DNA of 64,000 bases, taken from contig DAIDGU010000053.1 in NCBI GenBank assembly GCA_027459785.1, positions 1 to 64,000 on the forward strand, written 5' to 3'. The position numbers and the translations under genes are program-made. A model generated the notes under the pieces. It ran no database searches. It was not told the DNA's origin and saw only the letters and a list, made by a program, of their open reading frames with translations. How positions within the stretch are numbered: the first letter of the stretch is position 1; each line of letters starts with the position of its first letter. The DNA is from Ktedonobacteria bacterium (GTDB lineage Bacteria; Chloroflexota; Ktedonobacteria; Ktedonobacterales; JACDGC01). This document shows, piece after piece, positions 47,564 to 57,182 of the stretch.

Positions 47564-48289
47564 ATGAAACTGATGGTCATTCGCGCGTCGCGCCTGTTCG
47601 TCGGCCTGCGCGTGGGAGCAATCGCGGTCGTACTTCCGCTGTTGCTGCTTACGGCAACACCTGTTGCCGCTCACACGCCCCAGCCCATCACCACCGTGTC
47701 ACATTCACATCAGCGTGTGGGAATCACCTGGCACACTGCGGCGCGTGGGATGATCCTCGTGGCCCTGCATGTCCAGCCGGCAGCTGTGTTTGCCGCCCCC
47801 AACCCCTTCGGGTTCTGTCGCAACGACCGGGCGTATATCATCGGATTCAGCCTTCCTGGCGGCTTCGACGAAGGAGTTCCTTTCAATTGGGGGGATGTGC
47901 GTGGCCAAATCCTGTATCTTTGGTGTCCTTCCTGGGTGACGTACTACCCTGGCGGTGTCAATTTTGCCATGCTCATCGTCACCAACACCTCGTCAAATTG
48001 CGAAGTCTTCTCCTTTGGCGCACCTTCCTCTGGTTGGTACGACCTCATGCACTGGCAATTGCTGAACGCCTATACGGGCATGCAATTGCTCACGGCTAAT
48101 GGTCGTACTCTGGCCACCGCCCCTCCCCGGCCACGCACACAAACGCTCTGCCCTGGCCAGTCTTTGCAAGCATTTTCTGGGGTGGCCGATGGGCGTGAAC
48201 CGTACTTAGCTCTTGCGGTCTTCGCCGTTGGGATTCCCGCGCAGCATGCCGGGTGGGTGGACTATATGGTTACTCCCTACCCGCGCTAG
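47564..48289 (+). CDS. Secreted hypothetical protein
   Basis: N-terminal signal peptide-like LFVGLRVGAIAVVLPLLLLTATPVAAHT; SD AAAGGAGATG. Confidence 0.6.
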   Translation: MKLMVIRASRLFVGLRVGAIAVVLPLLLLTATPVAAHTPQPITTVSHSHQRVGITWHTAARGMILVALHVQPAAVFAAPNPFGFCRNDRAYIIGFSLPGGFDEGVPFNWGDVRGQILYLWCPSWVTYYPGGVNFAMLIVTNTSSNCEVFSFGAPSSGWYDLMHWQLLNAYTGMQLLTANGRTLATAPPRPRTQTLCPGQSLQAFSGVADGREPYLALAVFAVGIPAQHAGWVDYMVTPYPR

Positions 48290-48359
48290 CTGGTGTTTCT
48301 GACAAGTCTCAAGTTCCTCGTCGGCTGTCATGTTGCCCTTTTGAAAGGTTTATTGCACG

Positions 48360-49286
48360 ATGCCTACCTTACCCGCCCCCGTTTCCCCAGATGATCCGGA
48401 ACCTGAAAGCGTCCCTACCGATCCGGCGCTCATCACCATTACCACCGGCATGTGCCAGGGGATCGCCTATACCCGCTTCGCCCCGCGAGGTGGTCACGAT
48501 GCATCGCCTTGCCAACCACTGCTCCTAGTGCATGGTGCCGCACATACCCGCCGCATCTTTGATGTCTTGGCGCTGGATCTCGCCGCGCGTGGACTTACAG
48601 TTATCACCCTTGACCTGCGTGGCCACGGGGAGAGTCCGATGCCCGACAACGTATCTGTTCGTACTGCCCGCGCAGCCGACTATGTGGCGGATGTGCGTAC
48701 AGTCGTCACCGGGTTAGCTGAGCTGCGTGACGGTGCCTTCGTGCTGCTGGGGCATAGCATGGGGGGCATCATCGCCCAACTCTATGCCCGCCGATTCTCG
48801 GTGGCGGGGGTAATCGTACTCGCTTCTGTCGCCCCCCAGCGGACCCTGCATGCCATGCTGGATCTGACCTGTCGCTTTCCGTGTCGCATGCTGCGCGCCT
48901 TCCGCCAGGGCATGGACGAAGCATTCAACTCACCCGCCGGGGTCCGCACGTTTTTGCTCGAACCTTCAGCACCAGAATCCAGGGTGCAGCCGGTGCTGGC
49001 GCAGATCACGGCGGAATCGACAGCGATCCTTCCCGATCTGCTTCACCTGGCCCGCCTTGGCCTGCGTCCCCTGCAAACTGAACACATTCTGTTTTTGGGC
49101 GGTTCCCGTGATGTCTGCTTCCGCCCACCCTACGTGCGCCAAAGCGCCCGTGATTATGGTACCGAAGCCGTCTTCATTCCCCATGCTCCCCACAACTTGA
49201 TGGCAGCCCATGCCGTTGTGCTCGATCAGGCAGCCCGAAAAATCGAACGCTTCGTCCAGGGGTGTGTTCTGCCGGCATCGACCTGA
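48360..49286 (+). CDS. Alpha/beta hydrolase
   Basis: LLLVHGAAHTRRIFDVLALDLAARGLTVITLDLRGHGESP...VLLGHSMGGIIAQLYA. Confidence 0.85.
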   Translation: MPTLPAPVSPDDPEPESVPTDPALITITTGMCQGIAYTRFAPRGGHDASPCQPLLLVHGAAHTRRIFDVLALDLAARGLTVITLDLRGHGESPMPDNVSVRTARAADYVADVRTVVTGLAELRDGAFVLLGHSMGGIIAQLYARRFSVAGVIVLASVAPQRTLHAMLDLTCRFPCRMLRAFRQGMDEAFNSPAGVRTFLLEPSAPESRVQPVLAQITAESTAILPDLLHLARLGLRPLQTEHILFLGGSRDVCFRPPYVRQSARDYGTEAVFIPHAPHNLMAAHAVVLDQAARKIERFVQGCVLPAST

Positions 49287-49401
49287 AACGGACGGTGCCG
49301 CTCCTCTTTGCTACGCTTTTTGATTGCCCACAGGAGGTGGCTATGCTGGTCTACCCACCGGTGTTTCCATCGCTACCTAACATGACCGCTCCACCTCTGG
49401 T

Positions 49402-50757
49402 TTGAGCGAAGGAGGTCTGCCCATGCGTATCCTTGCTCTGGTGGCTATGGCAGTGACCTGGTGTGCGAGCGTGACGTTTTCTACTTTCACGACGTCCACC
49501 GTTGCAGGAATCATGTGGCCCCACCATACTCTAGCGCAGCCCGTTGGTTTAGCTGATCAGGCACGGCCCTATCGCTGTACTCTACCAGGAGCCATGCCTC
49601 GCTGCTACACGCCTGCCCAACTTCAGATGGCCTACCACGTCACTCCACTGCTCTCCCAGGGCGACACCGGCGCGGGAGTGGCAATCGCGATCATCGACGC
49701 CTACCAGTCGCCGACTCTGGCTCACGACCTCCGCCTGTTCGACCGCCGCTTTCATCTGCCAAATCCCGTGCTCGCCATCCGTGCGCCCCAAGGTGTGCCG
49801 GCGTTTAACCCAGCCAATCCGACCCAGGTGGATTGGGCCGGCGAGATCACGCTGGACGTAGAATGGGCGCATGCCTTGGCTCCGGCGGCGCGCATCGTGT
49901 TGGTCGAGGCACGTTCCGACGCGGATCAGGATTTGCTGGCCGCGACGCGCTGGGCGGTTTTTCAGCACGCCGGCGCGATCCTTTCCCAAAGCTATGGGGA
50001 GGCGGAAGATTGCGCCGCGCCGAGCTATCTGCATGCGCAACACCAGATCTTCATGCTGGCAGTGGCACACAGCATCACGCCGGTGGCGGCAGCGGGTGAT
50101 AGTGGGGCCGGGCTACCGGATTGCCGGGATAATGGCTATCACAAAGCGGTCAGCAGTCCGGCGAGCGATCCCTATGTCTTGGCGGTCGGTGGCACCCATT
50201 TGCAAGCCCCCAATCAGGCCGGGAATCGCACGGAAACGGTATGGAACAACGGTCTGGGGGCCACCGGTGGTGGTTATAGCGAGATCTATGGCCGCCCAAT
50301 CTACCAGAATGATATCTCGACACAAAGTGGACGAGGACTGCCGGATGTGGCCAGTGATGCCGATCCCCAAACGGGTCTATTGGGTATCTGGAGTTCCTCT
50401 GGCATGGGGAAGAATCTCACCTTCACGTTTGGTGGCACCTCCGCCGGCGCGCCGGTTTGGGCCGGCATCCTGGCTCTGGCTGTGCAGCATGCCGGCCACG
50501 GCCTGGGGTGGGTGAACCCCCGCCTCTACGCCCTCTTCGCCTCTGCGCCAGGTCGGCTACATCCGCGCGTTGCACGCCCGATCCAGCCACCCCTGCTCTT
50601 CGATATTACCAGCGGTTCGAACACGGTTCAGGTACCCAATGCCCAGGGACATACCCAGACCATCGTGGGCGATACAGCGCACGTTGGCTGGGATGCAGTC
50701 ACGGGTTGGGGGACACCGGATGCGGTTCGCCTTGTTCCCGTTTTGGCTGGCTGCTGA
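49402..50757 (+). CDS. Sedolisin (S53-family) serine-carboxyl peptidase
   Basis: GAGVAIAIIDAYQSPTLAHDL, WAGEITLDVEWAHALAP (E..D), TPVAAAGDSGAG, FGGTSAGAPVWAGILALA. Confidence 0.85.
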   Translation: MSEGGLPMRILALVAMAVTWCASVTFSTFTTSTVAGIMWPHHTLAQPVGLADQARPYRCTLPGAMPRCYTPAQLQMAYHVTPLLSQGDTGAGVAIAIIDAYQSPTLAHDLRLFDRRFHLPNPVLAIRAPQGVPAFNPANPTQVDWAGEITLDVEWAHALAPAARIVLVEARSDADQDLLAATRWAVFQHAGAILSQSYGEAEDCAAPSYLHAQHQIFMLAVAHSITPVAAAGDSGAGLPDCRDNGYHKAVSSPASDPYVLAVGGTHLQAPNQAGNRTETVWNNGLGATGGGYSEIYGRPIYQNDISTQSGRGLPDVASDADPQTGLLGIWSSSGMGKNLTFTFGGTSAGAPVWAGILALAVQHAGHGLGWVNPRLYALFASAPGRLHPRVARPIQPPLLFDITSGSNTVQVPNAQGHTQTIVGDTAHVGWDAVTGWGTPDAVRLVPVLAGC

Positions 50758-50810
50758 TGGGTAGCCGGAATGAGCAGCCAAGACGACTTCGCCTGAAAGG
50801 AGGTGGTGTT

Positions 50811-50885
50811 ATGACTTGCGATTGGATGACCTTTGTGCATATCGTGCTGACGGTATTACATGCGCTGGGTAGCGTTCGCTTCTAG
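50811..50885 (+). CDS. Small ORF encoding a 24-aa hydrophobic peptide
   Basis: MTCDWMTFVHIVLTVLHALGSVRF preceded by AAAGGAGGTGGTGTT. Confidence 0.45.
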   Translation: MTCDWMTFVHIVLTVLHALGSVRF

Positions 50886-51096
50886 TCGATCGTTTTTGTG
50901 CGCTCCTATCCACGCTAAGGTGAATACTGAGGGGTGGGTAGGGGGCATAACTGAGGTGTCATTAGGATTTTATCCGCTCGTATCACAAGATTTGAAGGGG
51001 AACCGAATTTTTCACATGAATATGGGCCTATTGAATCTCGCGGGCATCGCGGCCTTCCTGTTCGCTTACTCCATGCTTCTGATAAAAGGTTGCTCT

Positions 51097-51561
51097 TCAG
51101 TTTTCCTGCGTTGCATGGTGTAAGTTCGATGAGGTAGGATGCCGGCGCAGCCATTGTTTCAGTTGGTGTGCCTGCTCCCCTATGCCGCCTGTCGTTACAT
51201 AAGCGTTTGCCAGGTGTGCGCCGACAAGTGCGGGTCGATAATCGGCGCCTAGGCAGATGAGGATGTTGTCATACTTGCTCTGCCTAATGCGTGTGTTGAT
51301 TGTGGCAACAATCTGCTCGCGCAAGGCGCTGGCGCGCTCATGTGACATGCGTCGCTCATACCAGGGGATCAGGTGGTGGTCGTCTATGGCCCCAAACTCA
51401 GCGGAAATCACCAGGATGTCGAGTTCTTGATCGAGAGTCGGGTGCTCTCGCAACGCACGACGGATAACCTTCCAAAACGTCCCCTGGTAGCGAGAGCGTG
51501 CAGGAAGCAAACCAGGATCAGGTGATTTGGCTTTTGAGCAACCTACAATCAGGAGGCGCAT
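51097..51561 (-). CDS. DUF6884-like protein
   Basis: MRLLIVGCSKAKSPDPGLLPARSRYQGTFWKVIRRALREHPTLDQELDILVISAEFGAIDDHHLIPWYERRM. Confidence 0.55.
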   Translation of the reverse strand: MRLLIVGCSKAKSPDPGLLPARSRYQGTFWKVIRRALREHPTLDQELDILVISAEFGAIDDHHLIPWYERRMSHERASALREQIVATINTRIRQSKYDNILICLGADYRPALVGAHLANAYVTTGGIGEQAHQLKQWLRRHPTSSNLHHATQEN

Positions 51562-51571
51562 GCAGTCTCCT

Positions 51572-52243
51572 TCATGGCAATAGTTCGGCTTTGATGACGG
51601 CCAGGGTCAGCCGTATACGCCCTTTGCCCCCTGCAAGAGGAACGTCGATCTCGTACGTACCTGCACCGCTATCCTCGTCGAGGGTCTCCTCGCTGAACAA
51701 GGCCGATTTAATGACCCCAACATCTTCCTCGATATCACCAACGCGGTCTTCAATGAACAGTGCATGCCGGATCAAGGAGTTTGTGGTTTCCGCCAGCTCC
51801 CGCTCGTTCGCCGGTTGTTGCTGCACCAATTCACCAAAGAGGCAGCGATCAGCGGCAGACATCACATCCATGCGAAATTCTGCGAGGCGTGGCGCGATTT
51901 CCGAACGGACTCGATTCGATTGGATGCTATTCAGCCAACCGCCGACAGCTTGCCGCCGGATACACCAGGTATCGCGATTGCCTTTGCTCGTGGGTACGGG
52001 CAATTGCATCACGTAGGGCGCATATTCCGGATCATCACGCAGTTTTTGAATCTGACGGTACTCAGCAATGCCCAGGCGTTGACATACGGTGGTGATAGGC
52101 AAATAGACTGAATTATCGGCGGTACGAATGACTGTGACCTGGAAGGTCCAGCGCGCCAGCGTAACAGGATAATAGGTCAAACCATTGATTGTGGGTGGCA
52201 ATGTCGTCACGCGGAGCCTCCTGCGATGAACGATTGGTACCAT
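51572..52243 (-). CDS. Phage antirepressor N-terminal-domain (P22_AR_N-like) protein
   Basis: WTFQVTVIRTADNSVYLPITTVCQRLGIAEYRQIQKLRDDPEYAPYVMQLPVPTSKGNRDTWCIRRQAVGGWLNSIQSNRV. Confidence 0.7.
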   Translation of the reverse strand: MVPIVHRRRLRVTTLPPTINGLTYYPVTLARWTFQVTVIRTADNSVYLPITTVCQRLGIAEYRQIQKLRDDPEYAPYVMQLPVPTSKGNRDTWCIRRQAVGGWLNSIQSNRVRSEIAPRLAEFRMDVMSAADRCLFGELVQQQPANERELAETTNSLIRHALFIEDRVGDIEEDVGVIKSALFSEETLDEDSGAGTYEIDVPLAGGKGRIRLTLAVIKAELLP

Positions 52244-52319
52244 TGGAAAGCGATGGGTTCTTGTATCTCTATGATACCACCGTTCAGCATGTCTCGTGTT
52301 TTATATGCATGTTTGCCGT

Positions 52320-52343
52320 TTCCCCCAACATATGTTGGGGGAA
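52320..52343. promoter_or_regulatory. Perfect 24-bp palindrome TTCCCCCAACATATGTTGGGGGAA
   Basis: Between two minus-strand genes, upstream of the antirepressor-like gene. Confidence 0.7.
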
Positions 52344-52369
52344 CCAGGGCGACCGATACCAGGGGGTTT

Positions 52370-52690
52370 TTAGCCGGTGGCGCGCTCCCCGATTTCGCCC
52401 GAACCGGTCATCCGTGCGAACAGCAAGATGAGGCCATTGCGGGATGCACGCCAGCCCAACGCGCCACCCAGGTCTTGAAAGTGTTGGGGAGTGCGCGTGG
52501 CGATATCTTGGAACCAGCGGCGCACCGTGTTGTCTTTGACCGGCAGGCCGACAGTGTTCAGTTGTTCAGTCACTTCTGCAACGCTCCAAAATTGACGCGC
52601 GGCCAGCAGCCAGGTATATCCGCCGTGGCTGCGCAGGATCTGTTCGGCTTCTTCGAGAGGGAGATCTGGCATGGGTTCACCTCGCGGCAA
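52370..52690 (-). CDS. Small HTH-like protein
   Basis: LLAARQFWSVAEVTEQLNTVGLPVKDNTVRRWFQDI. Confidence 0.5.
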   Translation of the reverse strand: MPRGEPMPDLPLEEAEQILRSHGGYTWLLAARQFWSVAEVTEQLNTVGLPVKDNTVRRWFQDIATRTPQHFQDLGGALGWRASRNGLILLFARMTGSGEIGERATG

Positions 52691-52883
52691 TGGAGTAGGT
52701 ATGAGCAGGAACGTGGCGTACTGCTACGTCCTCTATAGGCTTCTCATCTAAAAAAGAGTATACCACAAAAAAGGTCAAAGTCCTATGCCCTATTGTATTA
52801 TCGCTAACTATCTGATATAATTGAACACAACATGACACAAGTGATAATTATTCGGCATTCAGCGACGCTACAAGGGGGAATAC

Positions 52884-53192
52884 ATGGAATTAGGGTTTGC
52901 CTGCCAGACGACCGCAAGGTGGGGAGCCGGATATCCGTGTCTCACCGATGTTGATATTGCCGCCTTGGGTGTTCTTTCCCAGGGGTGCTTTACCCCAACA
53001 GGTCAGGGATGGCAAACCTGGTTGTGGCGGATAGCCGTAGGTGCTGTCGAGGAACAAGCGGCTACACATCTCGTTCAGGCCCGTATTTTGGCGATTCAAG
53101 ATGATGGCTATCGTTTGACGGCAGAGGCGATCCAGCGTATTGAGGGGATGCTCAGCAGATGCTCTTCCTGGCATGGCCTCGATTCTTCCTGA
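52884..53192 (+). CDS. Hypothetical protein
   Basis: 102-aa ORF with SD-like AAGGGGG upstream. Confidence 0.4.
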   Translation: MELGFACQTTARWGAGYPCLTDVDIAALGVLSQGCFTPTGQGWQTWLWRIAVGAVEEQAATHLVQARILAIQDDGYRLTAEAIQRIEGMLSRCSSWHGLDSS

Positions 53193-53348
53193 AGCAGACA
53201 TTGCTCAGGAATTTGCAAACGCAGGGATTGTTTGAGATACGCCTTCCTTGCAGGAACCTCGGCAACAACAGCTCGGAAAAACAACGGTTTCCCACGAACA
53301 CCGGAGTGACACCCACTTCGGCATTTTCACTGCTCAAGAGGTTACGGA

Positions 53349-54836
53349 ATGACAGCGATCGTATCGAGCTTTGCTGGCGCGCCTCAGGCGCTGCCCTGGT
53401 ACCGCGTGGTGCCGCCCTTTGCGTGGCTCACTCAACCGAAGAAACCCCGCCGTCTGCGTCCAGCAGGCCATTCCGCCTGGGTGGAAGCGATGCACCAACC
53501 AGTGCTTTTTGCCATCTCACTCGCCTTCACCAGTGCCGGGTTATATACCTTGGCCAAAGATTACGTAGCCAAAGCGTTCACCTCGATCGGTGCCGGCGAT
53601 TACGGGCAGATTATTCCCGTCATCCTGGCGCTGTTCGTCATCGTTATCACCGGCGCCTCCATCGAGATCGCATTTCTTACGGCGGCCAGCCGCTTACGCA
53701 TGCACCTGTTGCGTAAAGAATGGGGCTGGACGACGGTATCCGCAGCGATGTTATTGGTGACGGTCTGCGTTGAAGGTCTGACCTGTAGCTACATGTTTTA
53801 TCTCATCGAGGCACCCAAATTAAGCGCCGGGTTTGCCCTGTTCATGCAAAACGTGCCGACGCTGCTGTTCTTTGTACGCGCCTTCGCCGGCCTGGTCTGC
53901 GCCGCGTACTTGATCATCGGTGTACTCCCTTTCGTCATTCGCCCCGATGATGTGCGGCGTGAGATGGCCGCCGAGGCAGGGGCCGCGAAGGTCGCCATCA
54001 TTCAACGCTTGTTGCATGTCATAAACGACTTGAGTGTGTGGCAGATGCTGGCGATCTACGAACCAGTTGCGGCGATCTTCCGCGACAACGCAGGCTATAC
54101 CAGTGTGCAGGGCGCAAATCGCCTGGCCTTGGCCGCTCTGGGCGAAGTGAAGCAGCAATTTATTGCAAAGGGAGCGTGGAAACCGGAGTTCGAGGCCTTG
54201 CTCGCACCGGTGGAGAAGGCCCACGAGAGCAATGCGGGGATGGAACTGGAGCGCTATGATCAGCAGACGCATGCAGCCCTCACCCGTTTGCAGGAGCGCC
54301 TGCAAGCTGTAGTGGAAGCGCAAGGCCAGCCGCCTGGTCGGGAGAGCATAGACCGCTTCGCGCGTCTTGAGGGCGAGCTTCAGGCGCTTCGCGATCAGGT
54401 GGTAGCCCTGCCCGCACCCGCCGCGAGCGTTGCGCCTGATAGCAACACGCTGCTCAATGAATGGGGGCAGCGCCTAACGCTTGAGTTTGGCGAGCGGTTC
54501 GCCGGGCTAGAGGAGCAGATCGCGGCCATCGTGCAGGGGCAAGATGCGGCTGACACCAATAGCCCTGATTTCGCGAACAGCACGGCAGCCGGAGTACGCC
54601 AGCCAGGTGTGAAGGCTCTCCCTAAACCGGGAACGAAGAGGTTTAACAACCTGGTCTATACCACTGCGCAGCTCTTGCTTGGCGACGAGCGGATGTCCAT
54701 CTTCAATATCGCTCAGGAATTGCAGGTCGATCCGCGGATGGTGCAGGATGCCATCGCTGCACTCAAACAGGAGCGCATCAGTCGCCTCAAGCCAGGTAAG
54801 GAACTCGACCCCGACCCCGTTCTCGACATCCTGTAG
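53349..54836 (+). CDS. Multi-TM protein with coiled coil and C-terminal winged-helix-like domain
   Basis: Four hydrophobic segments (e.g. PVLFAISLAFTSAGLYTLA, IIPVILALFVIVITGASIEIAFL), Gln/Glu-rich coiled coil, then LVYTTAQLLLGDERMSIFNIAQELQVDPRMVQDAIAALKQERISRL. Confidence 0.6.
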   Translation: MTAIVSSFAGAPQALPWYRVVPPFAWLTQPKKPRRLRPAGHSAWVEAMHQPVLFAISLAFTSAGLYTLAKDYVAKAFTSIGAGDYGQIIPVILALFVIVITGASIEIAFLTAASRLRMHLLRKEWGWTTVSAAMLLVTVCVEGLTCSYMFYLIEAPKLSAGFALFMQNVPTLLFFVRAFAGLVCAAYLIIGVLPFVIRPDDVRREMAAEAGAAKVAIIQRLLHVINDLSVWQMLAIYEPVAAIFRDNAGYTSVQGANRLALAALGEVKQQFIAKGAWKPEFEALLAPVEKAHESNAGMELERYDQQTHAALTRLQERLQAVVEAQGQPPGRESIDRFARLEGELQALRDQVVALPAPAASVAPDSNTLLNEWGQRLTLEFGERFAGLEEQIAAIVQGQDAADTNSPDFANSTAAGVRQPGVKALPKPGTKRFNNLVYTTAQLLLGDERMSIFNIAQELQVDPRMVQDAIAALKQERISRLKPGKELDPDPVLDIL

Positions 54837-54846
54837 CGGTAGACTT

Positions 54847-54970
54847 TTCCACGCGCGTGGAACATCCGCCGTTGCGTGGAACATCCGCCGTTGCGTGGAA
54901 AGCACCGTTTTTCTACATGCGTGGAAACATCGGAATTTCGTGGAAAACACATTTTCCACGCGCGTGGAAA
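54847..54970. repeat. Candidate centromere (parS-like): six CGTGGAA repeats, two as TTCCACGCGCGTGGAA palindromes
   Basis: CGTGGAA at 54856, 54875, 54894, 54920, 54939 and 54963; palindromes 54847-54862 and 54953-54970; directly upstream of parA. Confidence 0.75.
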
Positions 54971-55018
54971 CATCCACATCTCGTAGAGCAATCCACACAA
55001 CCCACAGAGGAGTGAGTC

Positions 55019-55840
55019 ATGCCTAAAGTTATCTCACCTGCGAATAGCAAGGGCGGGGTCGCCAAGACGACCTCATCGGTCAATCTCGGCCACGAGTTGG
55101 CCTGTTGCGGCAAGAAAGTACTCATCATCGATGGCGACTCCCAGCGATCGGCAACGAAGAATCTGGGGATTGAACCACGGCCTGGCCAGGCGACCATTTA
55201 TGCCGTTATCACCGAACCATCCTTGGGTATCAAGCGTGCAGTTGTTGCATACACCGGTACCCCACGCTATCCGGTGCAGTATCCGCCGGGGGGGCGGCTT
55301 GATGTCATCCCTGGCGCGAAGCAGATCACCGAAGCGCCGACTGCCTTCGACAAGAGTCGTGATCGCCAGCCGGTTCCCACGTTCAACCATGTGTTGCCCT
55401 ATATCATTGAGCACTTCTGTGGCGAGTATGACTACGTGATCATCGACCCCAGTCCCTCCCAAGACCGGGTAAATGCGGCCATCATTTACGCGGCGGATGC
55501 CATCATTGCACCCGTGGCCGCAGAGCCAATGGCAATGGATGGCGTGCAGGAATTGCTCGAAAGCCTGCTGGAGATGAATGCGGCCCGCGATGGCTTACGT
55601 TTAGCGGGACAAACCAAGCTGGCAGGGCTGCTGATTGCCAAAGTGTATCCGGATCAGATGAAGCTCGTCGCCAGCCTCCAACAAGCTCTGGATGGCGCAC
55701 ACATCGCGCATTTCGGCCCAACCTATATCCCCTACACGACGGCAGGGTGGGAATCAACGGGTGAGCGAGTGCCTATCGCGATCTATGCCCCCGACGATGC
55801 GGCTGCGCAGGCATATCGTATCGTCACGCAAGCTTTGTAG
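55019..55840 (+). CDS. parA: ParA-family partition ATPase
   Basis: ISPANSKGGVAKTTSSVNLGHELACCGKKVLIIDGDSQRSATKNL; YVIIDPSPSQDRVNAAIIYAADAIIAPVAAEPMAMDG. Confidence 0.9.
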   Translation: MPKVISPANSKGGVAKTTSSVNLGHELACCGKKVLIIDGDSQRSATKNLGIEPRPGQATIYAVITEPSLGIKRAVVAYTGTPRYPVQYPPGGRLDVIPGAKQITEAPTAFDKSRDRQPVPTFNHVLPYIIEHFCGEYDYVIIDPSPSQDRVNAAIIYAADAIIAPVAAEPMAMDGVQELLESLLEMNAARDGLRLAGQTKLAGLLIAKVYPDQMKLVASLQQALDGAHIAHFGPTYIPYTTAGWESTGERVPIAIYAPDDAAAQAYRIVTQAL

Positions 55841-55901
55841 TGTTCAGGGAGGAAGATTTTCACTTTCTCTCAATCAGTTGCAAAAGGAAGGATCGATCAA
55901 C

Positions 55902-57182
55902 GTGGCGCAAGAGCAAGAACAGACAGGACTCAGCCGTATCTTGGGGGGATTTGCCCGGTTTGCCAGTGGGGTTGAGGCCCAACCGGCTGCGATCGTCGAA
56001 GCGCACCATGTCGTGTCTCAGGGAGCCGTTGAAGTTCACGTGCCGCATATCAACGGCGAACTGCCCGGCGAAATCGCCGGAGTAGATTTTTGGATACCCC
56101 TGATCCAGTTACAACTCGCCCCGTCGGATGATCTGCTGAATTCACGGTATGACCCGCAAGAGGATCCTGAATTCGAGCAATATGCGGCGGCCATCACTGC
56201 CCTCGGCGAACACATTCCTTCGCTGCCGGTCATCCCTGCCAACCGTGATGTGACCTTGCCCGATGGAACCAAGAAGCCCCTGTACTTGGTATATGATCAG
56301 CCCTACGTCTACTATGCGTTGATCCACCTCAAACGGATACGGGCCAAAGTGCATGTGCCGTCGGTACCTCATCCAGGGGCGATCTTACTTAAGGCGATGG
56401 GCCGTGAGGGCCAGTTGCGCCGCGAGCCGTCGATTCTGGAGATCTGCCGTGCGGCGCGCCGGCTGAAAGAGTTTTATGGCTACACCGTCGAGGAGATCGC
56501 TGAGCAGCAGGCGGCCAATCGTGAGGACCGGACTCGTCCATCAGCCCAACAGGTCTACAACCAGATTAATGTCGCCGGGCTACCTGAAAATGTGCAGGAC
56601 ATGCTGCATCGAAAGCAAATCCTCTGGACGCATGCACGCGATCTCGCTGAAGCCTTCCTGGGCGATGATCGCCTCTGTTTACTGTGTGCGACACTGGCAA
56701 GCCAAGGCCGACGCATGACGGTAGAAGAGTTTGCGTTCGTCCTCAAACGCCTGAAAGCCAAGTTGAGTCGCCTGGACGTGGATGAGAGTGGTGTGGTCCA
56801 TGAAGTGCGCACAGATCAAGCGTTGAAACTGGTAACGGCTCCGGATGGGAAGGGGGCCAGCCGTGTTCCAGATACCGTCACCTATGATCGCACGATGGTT
56901 GCACGTCCAGCATTGATTCAGCGCGAAGCCACGCGCTTTACGATCGTGGTTGTCCCCGCCGACAAACCAGAACAGGTGGCAATCGCTCCTGGCTCCTTCA
57001 AGGAGCTGCGGGAGTGGCTTGATGGGCGGAATAATAATACCCCTGTGCGCGAAACGGAAGCCGTTCTCCTGGGGTTCCTCCAAGCGATTCGCCAAAGTGC
57101 TCGTGTCACTGGGCTGCTCAATGGGCAGGGAACGCTGTCCCCCCAGATCGACGCGATGGCCAGCGAAAAAATCGGCTCATAG
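55902..57182 (+). CDS. ParB-like partition/DNA-binding protein
   Basis: GTG start at 55902 after SD-like AAGGAAGG; IPVIPANRDVT-type N-terminal region and HTH SILEICRAARRLKEFYGYTVEEIAEQQAANREDRTRPSAQQVYNQINVAGLPENVQDML; follows parA. Confidence 0.7.
   Translation: MAQEQEQTGLSRILGGFARFASGVEAQPAAIVEAHHVVSQGAVEVHVPHINGELPGEIAGVDFWIPLIQLQLAPSDDLLNSRYDPQEDPEFEQYAAAITALGEHIPSLPVIPANRDVTLPDGTKKPLYLVYDQPYVYYALIHLKRIRAKVHVPSVPHPGAILLKAMGREGQLRREPSILEICRAARRLKEFYGYTVEEIAEQQAANREDRTRPSAQQVYNQINVAGLPENVQDMLHRKQILWTHARDLAEAFLGDDRLCLLCATLASQGRRMTVEEFAFVLKRLKAKLSRLDVDESGVVHEVRTDQALKLVTAPDGKGASRVPDTVTYDRTMVARPALIQREATRFTIVVVPADKPEQVAIAPGSFKELREWLDGRNNNTPVRETEAVLLGFLQAIRQSARVTGLLNGQGTLSPQIDAMASEKIGS

Noticed and set aside
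46987-47580. 197-aa minus-strand ORF
   Set aside because: No coherent domain and no convincing ribosome site; possibly decayed sequence, so not called.
49402-50757. Sedolisin apparently lacking a long prodomain
   Set aside because: Short-propeptide bacterial S53-family proteins exist as far as I recall, so not treated as novel.
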